The notes under the pieces were generated by a model. That model was not told where the DNA came from and did no database searches. It saw only the letters and a list, made by a program, of their open reading frames with translations. A program made the position numbers and the translations under genes. Shown here piece after piece: positions 1 to 5,318 of a stretch of 7,090 bases of DNA (its first letter is position 1; every line of letters begins with the position of its first letter). The stretch comes from Sulfurovum sp. (lineage in GTDB: Bacteria > Campylobacterota > Campylobacteria > Campylobacterales > Sulfurovaceae): NCBI GenBank assembly GCA_030622375.1, contig JAUXGC010000067.1, positions 1 through 7,090 of the forward strand. The letters run 5' to 3'.

Positions 1-2
1 CA

Positions 3-755
3 AAAAGAGAGATCGTTGAGATGTGGCTATGGATCGAAGTGCTTATGCTCTTTGGTTCAGGTATCCTTGGAATGGGTCACCACTACTTCTGGATCGGTAC
101 ACCTGAGTACTGGTGGGAAATTGGTGCACTATTCTCAGCATTAGAACCGGTTCCACTAGTTGCTATGTTTGTTCATGTCCTTTATGATTGGGGCAAAGAA
201 CAAGGTAAAGCACACGCAGAAGGTAAAGAAGGTTCTGTAATGAACAATGGTTCTGCTATGGCATGGATAGTTATGAATGCATTTGGTAACTTCTTGGGTG
301 CGGGTATATGGGGATTCTTTCATACATTACCTCAAGTAAATATCTATACACACGGTACGCAGTTTACAGCGGCTCATGGTCACTTGGCATTTTTTGGTGC
401 TTATGCAACTATTCTTATTGGGATGATGTATATGGGTATCCAAGGTGCGTATGGTATTAAAAAAATGAAAGCAACATTCAATGGTAAAATGGCAATGTGG
501 CTTATAGGTCTTGGTGTTATGGGTATGGGAATTGCCTTGACTATCGCTGGATACGAGCAAGTGCTTGTTGAAAGAGCAGAACTTGGTGCTACTTGGGGTG
601 CATTCTTTACAGCACAAGAGTTACCTTGGATGGTTCAGGCTATGCAATGGAGAGCTGTCATGGGTGTAGTAACATTCATAGGATTTGTCTATCTTGTTTG
701 GGATCTTCTTACTATTGGTAAGCAAGCCAAGCAAGCACAAGTAGCTGAAGCATAA
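3..755 (+). CDS. norB: Nitric oxide reductase large subunit NorB (cNOR), C-terminal part, 5' end outside window
   Basis: This is the catalytic subunit of the cytochrome c-dependent nitric oxide reductase, which reduces 2 NO to N2O in the cytoplasmic membrane with NorC as partner. The frame is open to the left edge, so the Met codon at 21 is internal and about half of a usual 450-470 residue NorB is visible. Counting from that Met, the GHHYFWIG motif holds His20-His21, two of the non-heme FeB ligands. Glu42 in LFSALEP matches the conserved active-site Glu (Glu280 in Pseudomonas). The AAHGHLAFFGAY motif carries His119 and His121, ligands of heme b3 and heme b. The THGTQFTAAHGH form is typical of cNOR rather than the quinol-fused qNOR. 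Several hydrophobic helices follow, and the protein ends in a short charged tail. norC would be expected upstream, outside the window. The call is secure. Confidence 0.96.
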   Translation, partial: KREIVEMWLWIEVLMLFGSGILGMGHHYFWIGTPEYWWEIGALFSALEPVPLVAMFVHVLYDWGKEQGKAHAEGKEGSVMNNGSAMAWIVMNAFGNFLGAGIWGFFHTLPQVNIYTHGTQFTAAHGHLAFFGAYATILIGMMYMGIQGAYGIKKMKATFNGKMAMWLIGLGVMGMGIALTIAGYEQVLVERAELGATWGAFFTAQELPWMVQAMQWRAVMGVVTFIGFVYLVWDLLTIGKQAKQAQVAEA

Positions 756-759
756 AAAT

Positions 760-781
760 ATGGAGAGATTCTTCTCTCCAT
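760..781 (+). repeat. Perfect 9-bp hairpin just after norB
   Basis: The arms 760-768 (ATGGAGAGA) and 773-781 (TCTCTCCAT) are perfectly complementary around a 4-base loop, starting five bases after the norB stop. No T-run follows, so it does not look like a classical intrinsic terminator. It could stabilise the norB mRNA 3' end, mark a processing site, or terminate weakly before the small downstream ORF. Confidence 0.6.
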
Positions 782-787
782 CATGAG

Positions 788-800
788 CCATAAATTATGG
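788..800 (+). repeat. Second short inverted repeat after norB
   Basis: CCATA at 788-792 and TATGG at 796-800 are complementary around a 3-base AT loop. The repeat lies seven bases after the larger hairpin and upstream of the ribosome binding site of the 50-residue ORF. It is short and could be chance in AT-rich DNA, though tandem hairpins in a 72-base gap are suggestive of a processing or stability element. Confidence 0.35.
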
Positions 801-827
801 TCCATTAAATGAAAAAGGAGATATAAA

Positions 828-980
828 ATGATTTCAGAATTAACAGATGTAGTACCAAGCTTTTTTGCAATGCTTAATCAAGGTCCATTAACCTTAACTA
901 TATTTTTGCATACAATAATTATTTTACCAATGTTTTGGATATATAAGCAGGAAAAAAAGAGATTACAGGATGAGCAATAA
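828..980 (+). CDS. Small single-span membrane protein of 50 residues, unknown function
   Basis: A short gene that reads MISELTDVVPSFFAMLNQ and onward to a taa stop. A strong Shine-Dalgarno AAGGAG at 815-820 lies seven bases before the ATG, which is the main reason to believe it is translated. Residues about 19-39 form one hydrophobic segment (GPLTLTIFLHTIIILPMFWI) with an internal His28 and Pro34. A basic tail (YKQEKKRLQDEQ) follows, suggesting an outside-N, inside-C topology by the positive-inside rule. It lies 72 bases after norB on the same strand and is probably co-transcribed. I do not recognise the family. By position and size it could be an accessory subunit or assembly factor of the NO reductase, comparable in style to CcoQ-like small subunits of heme-copper oxidases, but no homology is claimed. 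Confidence 0.7.
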   Translation: MISELTDVVPSFFAMLNQGPLTLTIFLHTIIILPMFWIYKQEKKRLQDEQ

Positions 981-1144
981 TTATTAGTAAATTTTATGAT
1001 AGTTATATATTTTGCTTAAGTTAATTAGTGATATACTTACCTATGATTTGAAAGATTAAATTGTAAGTGTGAGAGTTGGGCAGAACCCTCAAAATTATAA
1101 AGAAGCTTAGAGAAGCTAATTTACAATAACAAAAAGGAGAAAGA
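981..1144 (+). promoter_or_regulatory. nirS leader and probable promoter region
   Basis: This 164-base gap precedes nirS. A possible -10 is TATGAT at 1042-1047 (alternatively TATACT at 1032-1037) with no convincing -35. An imperfect palindrome centred on CTTAAG spans 1010-1025 (outer ATT/AAT arms match, two inner pairs do not) and could be a dimeric regulator site. It does not fit the FNR consensus TTGAT-N4-ATCAA. Downstream, ATTGTAAGT at 1060-1068 can pair with ATTTACAAT at 1119-1127 (one G-U). Enclosed in it is a small hairpin, AGCTT 1104-1108 with AAGCT 1113-1117. The ribosome binding site AAGGAG at 1134-1139 lies five bases before the ATG. Promoter and operator are tentative; the base pairing is directly visible. 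Confidence 0.4.
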
Positions 1145-2884
1145 ATGAAATTGAAGAGACTTTTAGGCTTGGCAGCGGCAACTAGTTTTGCAGCCACAAT
1201 GGCTATGGCAGGTACATCAACAATGAACTTTGCAGAAGTATTTGAAAAAGAGTGTCAAGGGTGTCACGGACCTATCCACCAAGGTGGTGTTGGATCAGAC
1301 CTTAGACCAGCAGCTCTCAAGAAAAAAAGTAGAGAATTTTTATCTGAAGCAATCTTAAATGGTATCGAAAATACTGCAATGCCAGCATGGAATACTTCAT
1401 TCTCGGCAGATGATGCGTCTGGTATGATTGACTGGTTGCAAGACTGGAAAAATACAGTTGAGTTGACACTTGAACTTGATGAAGTAAAGGGAACTTGGAT
1501 AAAATTAGCAGACAGAGATGCATTGGCTAAAAAATATCCTGTAGCTGAAGACGGTGCTATGAGTTATGCAGATGCTGAAGTTAAGAATGTAAAAGATATT
1601 ACTTTTGCAACAGAGAGAGATGCATCTTTGGTTGACTTTATTGATTCAACTACAGGTAAAGTACTTTCTCGACATAAAGCTGGATTTGCGGTTCATGTAA
1701 CAGTAACGAACAAACATGAGCCTAGATATGCATATTCTATCTCTCGTTCAGGTAAACTAAGTATGTTTGATATTGGTGCTCCAGGGCAACCAACATTGGC
1801 TACGGTTCAAGTAGGTCAAGAGTCAAGAGGACTTGCGGTATCTCCAGATGGCAAATATGTAATTGCCGGTAACTATAACCCTGGTGGCGCTGTTCTTTGT
1901 GATGCACATACACTTGAGCCACTTAAAGCGTTTGATACAAGCCGTGTAATTGATCCTGATGGACAAATTGGACCAAGTCGTGTAGCAGCAATCGCTGATA
2001 CTCCTTATGGACCATATTTTGCAATGGCACTCAAAGATGCTGGACATACATATATTATAGATTACTCTAAAGAAGGTTTCCCAATCGTTGGAGATATCCC
2101 AAATATTGGTAAAATCCTCCATGATGTATTTTTGAACGAAGATGAAGGTGAAGATTTCGGTCGTTACTTTATGATTGCTTCACAAGGATCCGATCTTATT
2201 GGTATTGTTGACTTTAAAGAGAAAAACCTTGCTGCAAAGGTATATACAGGTAAAAAATCTAAGCCACATCCAGGTCAAGGTTCTTCTTGGTACTCAAAAG
2301 GACAAGGAAAACAACTTCATGCTACTGTTAGTATGAATATTGGGTCTGTTGTTATTTGGGATTCTAACTGGAAAGTAGTTAAAAAAGTTGAAACTGTTGG
2401 TGGTGGACTATTTATTGGTACAGCACATGATACACCATATCTTTGGGCTGACTGTGTACTTGCTAAGCCAGATAAGTATAATGAAGTTCATTTGATTAAT
2501 AAAGATACTTTAGAGACTGACAGAATTATTAAAGTTGGTAAAATAAAAGGTCAATTGATTGATGCAAAAACTAAAAAAGTTCTTCAAGAGTGGGATGCAA
2601 CTCAAACTGTTGTAGCAGCACAAAAAGAAGAAGTATTTGGAAAAGAGAAAATTGTACCACACACAGATAAGCTAGGACCAGCAGTGAAAGAGCCAGTACA
2701 GCCAAGACTTCTTCACGCAGAGCCTGCCAATCACGGTAAATGGACAATGATTTCTGAGTGGACAACAGGTAGAATTGGTATCTATAACTCAAAAACAGGT
2801 GAGTTTATTAAGTATATCAATAACTTGACAACACCTACATTTACATATTCAGTTGAGCACAGACAACATATTCCTGGTGCTTAA
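1145..2884 (+). CDS. nirS: Cytochrome cd1 nitrite reductase NirS
   Basis: This periplasmic enzyme reduces nitrite to nitric oxide, taking electrons through heme c to heme d1. It has 579 residues. Residues 1-22 are a Sec signal ending in AMA. The cytochrome c domain carries C37-x-x-C40-H41 and a probable axial Met79 in AMPAWNTS, matching the GMPNWGTS motif of Pseudomonas NirS. From about 145 an eight-bladed d1 propeller follows: Arg158 in ERDA, His184 in FAVHV (proximal d1 ligand), His326 in ILHD and His375 in KPHPGQG (the two active-site histidines), then GGGLFI, QPRLLH and the closing LTTPTFTYSV. Unusual points are the following. Only about 14 residues separate the mature N-terminus from CXXCH, so the tyrosine-bearing N-terminal arm is absent. 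HPGQG replaces the usual HPGRG. There is extra sequence at about 465-515. His524 and Tyr568 resemble the NirN pair. A NirN identity is the main alternative. The start is fixed by AAGGAG and the signal peptide. Confidence 0.88.
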   Translation: MKLKRLLGLAAATSFAATMAMAGTSTMNFAEVFEKECQGCHGPIHQGGVGSDLRPAALKKKSREFLSEAILNGIENTAMPAWNTSFSADDASGMIDWLQDWKNTVELTLELDEVKGTWIKLADRDALAKKYPVAEDGAMSYADAEVKNVKDITFATERDASLVDFIDSTTGKVLSRHKAGFAVHVTVTNKHEPRYAYSISRSGKLSMFDIGAPGQPTLATVQVGQESRGLAVSPDGKYVIAGNYNPGGAVLCDAHTLEPLKAFDTSRVIDPDGQIGPSRVAAIADTPYGPYFAMALKDAGHTYIIDYSKEGFPIVGDIPNIGKILHDVFLNEDEGEDFGRYFMIASQGSDLIGIVDFKEKNLAAKVYTGKKSKPHPGQGSSWYSKGQGKQLHATVSMNIGSVVIWDSNWKVVKKVETVGGGLFIGTAHDTPYLWADCVLAKPDKYNEVHLINKDTLETDRIIKVGKIKGQLIDAKTKKVLQEWDATQTVVAAQKEEVFGKEKIVPHTDKLGPAVKEPVQPRLLHAEPANHGKWTMISEWTTGRIGIYNSKTGEFIKYINNLTTPTFTYSVEHRQHIPGA

Positions 2885-2893
2885 TTGATACTT

Positions 2894-2920
2894 TTACTCT
2901 CTTCCTTTGGGAGGGGGTAA
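2894..2920 (+). terminator. Probable hairpin terminator or attenuator after nirS
   Basis: The bases just after the nirS stop can form a stem of about 12 pairs, with left arm 2894-2905, loop TTT 2906-2908 and right arm 2909-2920. Several pairs are G-U (the CTCTCTTCC side against GGGAGGGGG), so it is stronger in RNA than in DNA and works only on the + strand transcript. The following bases AATTTATTAAAG are AT-rich but not a clean T-run. It probably reduces read-through from the highly expressed nirS into the cytochrome gene. Confidence 0.5.
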
Positions 2921-2930
2921 TTTATTAAAG

Positions 2931-2947
2931 TGATTTATTTAAAATCA
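2931..2947 (+). repeat. Small inverted repeat upstream of the pentaheme cytochrome gene
   Basis: TGATTT at 2931-2936 and AAATCA at 2942-2947 are complementary around five bases. The TGAT/ATCA ends recall an FNR box, but the spacing is much longer than the four bases of the consensus, so I do not call it one. It may be a second hairpin after nirS or an operator for the next gene. Confidence 0.3.
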
Positions 2948-2976
2948 TCTCAATAAGTTACCAAGGTTTTTATGTA

Positions 2977-4107
2977 ATGAAACATATCGTTCTTTTTAGA
3001 CTCTTTTTATTATTTATGCTCTTTTTTCCTTCTCTTCAAGCCAAAGATAAATATCTCGATAATCACTCTTGTAATGAATGCCATGAAAGAATTTATGAAG
3101 AGTTTCAAACTTCTGTGCACTCACATAGCTACTTTACCAATACTCTGCATCAGACGATAGCCGATAGTATAAGTAAAGAGAAATACTCTTGCGCTACTTG
3201 TCATATGCCTATGGCTGACAATATAAAAGACCTTATCTCTGGGGAGGCGAGACCAAATAAAAGTAATAAAACCCATACCGATGGAGTCTCTTGTTTTTTT
3301 TGTCATACAGTAGCTTATGTTAGAACAGCACATAAGTTTAATATCAATACTAAGGCAAGACAAGCTAAAGGCTATAAACCCACACTCTATGGAAGACTAG
3401 ATAATCCCGATGATAGTGATAAGCACTCTTCTGTTTCAAATCCTGTATATGCTAAAAAAGTTTGTATGGGTTGTCACTCACATAAGCTCAACGATAATAA
3501 TACCACTATCTTTAGAGCCATGGATGAGAAACAAGACAGTATAAGCTGTATAAATTGTCATATGCCAGAGGTAGATGGTGGTGCAGAGAAGATGGATAAA
3601 AGAGCTAGAGGACATCATGCTAGTCATAAGTTTTTAGGTATTCATGATGTAGAGTTTAGAAAAACAGGAATGGATATAAATATTACAACAGAAGATAAAA
3701 AACTGACTGTAACTCTTAAAAATAAAATGACACACCCTCTCATAATTCAGCCTGCACGTGCAAAATTTTTAAAAATAGAGATAGACAGAGCAGGAAAAGT
3801 AATATGGAAGAATTATAAGAAAGAGCCTAGTGAAGACAAGCAAGGATATTTCTCCTATAGTTTTACACAAGAAGATAAAAAAGTCATTATCCCTGCTCAT
3901 GCAACTGGAAGAACAGTAAATAATGTGGATGCAAAGTCAAGCAGAGTATTGGATTATGCTGTACCAGTACTTCAAAAAGAAGATAAAATACATATCTCTT
4001 TGTATGTACAGCTGGTGAAAAGTGATTGTGCCATAGTTGTAGAGTTGGATGATAGTAACCTAACGAAACCACAGTTAATGAAAGAAGTTGTCTTTATTCA
4101 AAATTGA
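2977..4107 (+). CDS. Secreted pentaheme c-type cytochrome (cytochrome c554-like)
   Basis: A periplasmic multiheme electron carrier of 376 residues. Residues 1-22 are a signal peptide ending in LQA. Five CXXCH sites lie at Cys32, Cys72, Cys106, Cys163 and Cys191, with many further histidines (for example 48, 50, 58, 100, 119, 150, 169, 213, 214, 217) available for bis-His ligation. The heme part spans about 28-225 and resembles the cytochrome c554 type. Residues about 230-376 are heme-free and beta-rich, with a MTHPLIIQPARAKFLKIEI stretch that looks like a divergent form of the GHxxPTG...R segment seen at the C-terminus of many multiheme cytochromes. The ribosome binding site is weak (AAGG 2963-2966, ten bases away) and an ATG-TAA start-stop overlaps the start codon. 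Lying between nirS and nirF, it probably serves nitrite/NO respiration, perhaps as electron donor to NirS; the partner is inferred from position only. Confidence 0.85.
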   Translation: MKHIVLFRLFLLFMLFFPSLQAKDKYLDNHSCNECHERIYEEFQTSVHSHSYFTNTLHQTIADSISKEKYSCATCHMPMADNIKDLISGEARPNKSNKTHTDGVSCFFCHTVAYVRTAHKFNINTKARQAKGYKPTLYGRLDNPDDSDKHSSVSNPVYAKKVCMGCHSHKLNDNNTTIFRAMDEKQDSISCINCHMPEVDGGAEKMDKRARGHHASHKFLGIHDVEFRKTGMDINITTEDKKLTVTLKNKMTHPLIIQPARAKFLKIEIDRAGKVIWKNYKKEPSEDKQGYFSYSFTQEDKKVIIPAHATGRTVNNVDAKSSRVLDYAVPVLQKEDKIHISLYVQLVKSDCAIVVELDDSNLTKPQLMKEVVFIQN

Positions 4108-4131
4108 TATGCGTCACATATATGTTATAGA
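4104..4131 (+). promoter_or_regulatory. Candidate sigma70 promoter for nirF
   Basis: TTGATA at 4104-4109, overlapping the stop codon of the cytochrome gene, and TATAGA at 4126-4131 are separated by 16 bases, close to a sigma70 arrangement. A second -10-like TACAAT lies at 4140-4145. The nirF ribosome binding site AAAGGA is at 4163-4167, about five bases before the ATG. nirF may thus have its own transcript besides read-through. This is a motif match only. Confidence 0.35.
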
Positions 4132-4172
4132 ATTTTAAGTACAATAGTAGCAATTATTTTAAAAGGATTTTA

Positions 4173-5270
4173 ATGAAGTCAATACTGTCTATATTGCTGT
4201 TGAGTAGTACACTATTTGCTGCTACACCAAGTGCAAGTGAAAAGCTTTTTGTTGTAGAGCGAGAGAGTGAGTCTATCGCGATTATTAATAAAGGTTTGGT
4301 TAAGTCACGTATGAAAAATATGCACAATATGAATCACGGTATCATCAAGTTTGATGGAAAAGATAGTTACCTCATAAGCCGTGATGGGTATGTAGTGCGT
4401 TTTGACCCTGTTAGTGAAAAGGTACTTAATGAGTATAAAACATCTAAAAGTGCTATAGGATTTGTGATAGGTAAAAACTATGTTGCTGTGGCAAATTATG
4501 ATGATAAATCGGTGGATATTCTTACGCGAGATTTAAAACCTATAGATAAGATAGTAACAGGTTCCAAAAATGTAGGAATAAAAATTTACAAAGATATGAT
4601 TGTCTTTGCTCAAATGGATAGTGATAAAGTGACTATACTTAAAAATGAAAATAGTGGTAAAGGTTTGCCAAAATTTAAAATTTTTAAAGAGTTTAGCGTG
4701 GGGAAAATGCCTTTTGATGCGATGATTAAAGAGAATACTTATATAGTAGGTTTTTTCCTAAGTAAATCGTTTGGCGTGATAGACTTAGATAAGATGATAT
4801 TTTCAGAAATTAAAGTTACGGCAAAAAATAATAAACCTGTACTCAAAGTACCACATTTTGGCTTCTGGAGCTTAAGTGATAAGAGAATATTTATCCCAGC
4901 TGTAGGCGATAATGCTGTAATGGTTTATGATGATAAATTTAATTTTATTAAAAATATAGAGATGCAAGGTTTGCCTGTATTTACGGCACTTAGTCCTGAC
5001 AAGAAGTATTTGGCGGTAACTTTTTCAGGAAAAGATTTTCCTACGATTCAGATAGTAGATGCAAAAACACTGAAGATTATCCAAACGTTTACATTTAATG
5101 GAAAAGTACTTCATGTACGTTGGTCAAATATAGATGCTTACCTCTACGCTTCTGTGAATGATGCCAATCAGGTGAATGTTATTAACACAGAAGAGTGGTT
5201 TTTGGAGCGTGAGATATTTCAGTTAAAAGCACCTTCTGGTATCTTTATCTATCAGCTAGAAGATAAATAA
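4173..5270 (+). CDS. nirF: Heme d1 biosynthesis protein NirF
   Basis: NirF is a periplasmic beta-propeller that binds a heme d1 precursor and is required in late maturation of the cofactor of NirS. The 365-residue product begins with a signal peptide (residues about 1-17, STLFA) and has no lipobox Cys, so it should be soluble. The propeller resembles the NirS d1 domain. His55 in NHGIIKF followed by LISRDGYVVRFD matches the SHA...GRDG region of known NirF proteins, whose corresponding His (His41 in Paracoccus) is reported to be essential. Other matching stretches are KVPHFGFW (His228), IFIPAVGDNAVMVYD, GLPVFTALSPD, TIQIVDAKTLKIIQTF, VLHVRW (His314) and the closing KAPSGIFIY. Length fits the family. 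It follows the pentaheme cytochrome by 65 bases on the same strand. The other d1 genes (nirJ, the nirDLGH type, nirE) are not in the window. Confidence 0.92.
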   Translation: MKSILSILLLSSTLFAATPSASEKLFVVERESESIAIINKGLVKSRMKNMHNMNHGIIKFDGKDSYLISRDGYVVRFDPVSEKVLNEYKTSKSAIGFVIGKNYVAVANYDDKSVDILTRDLKPIDKIVTGSKNVGIKIYKDMIVFAQMDSDKVTILKNENSGKGLPKFKIFKEFSVGKMPFDAMIKENTYIVGFFLSKSFGVIDLDKMIFSEIKVTAKNNKPVLKVPHFGFWSLSDKRIFIPAVGDNAVMVYDDKFNFIKNIEMQGLPVFTALSPDKKYLAVTFSGKDFPTIQIVDAKTLKIIQTFTFNGKVLHVRWSNIDAYLYASVNDANQVNVINTEEWFLEREIFQLKAPSGIFIYQLEDK

Positions 5271-5281
5271 AAGCAATATAC

Positions 5282-5314
5282 AATTTTAGAATAGTGTAAC
5301 AATTATCTGAAATT
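5282..5314. terminator. Possible weak bidirectional terminator between nirF and nrdB
   Basis: AATTTTAGA at 5282-5290 can pair with TCTGAAATT at 5306-5314 (nine pairs, one G-U) around a 15-base loop, in the 48-base gap between two convergent genes. The stem is AT-rich and the loop long, so folding would be weak. The placement is what makes it plausible. Confidence 0.3.
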
Positions 5315-5318
5315 TACT

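Noticed and set aside
327..617. Antisense open frame inside norB
   Set aside because: Cys/His-rich composition comes from the reverse complement of the NorB helices; no ribosome binding site or family resemblance.
1010..1025. FNR box upstream of nirS
   Set aside because: The sequence TTGCTTAAGTTAA has a TTG half but the second half does not match ATCAA at the required spacing, so I keep it only as an unnamed imperfect palindrome.
1317..2792. Three - strand open frames (1317-1523, 1823-2122, 2571-2792) inside nirS
   Set aside because: They lie antisense to a well-supported gene, and their products look like no protein family and lack plausible starts.
1145..2884. Apparent loss of an active-site His, where the usual SHM motif of NirS reads VSM (Ser396)
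   Set aside because: Counting distances from the first active-site His shows that the second one (His369 in Pseudomonas, His388 in Paracoccus) is the His of the HPGRG motif. That residue is present here as His375, so the active site is intact.
2931..2947. FNR-type site TGAT...ATCA before the cytochrome gene
   Set aside because: The half-sites are nine bases apart rather than four, so the spacing rules out a normal FNR site.
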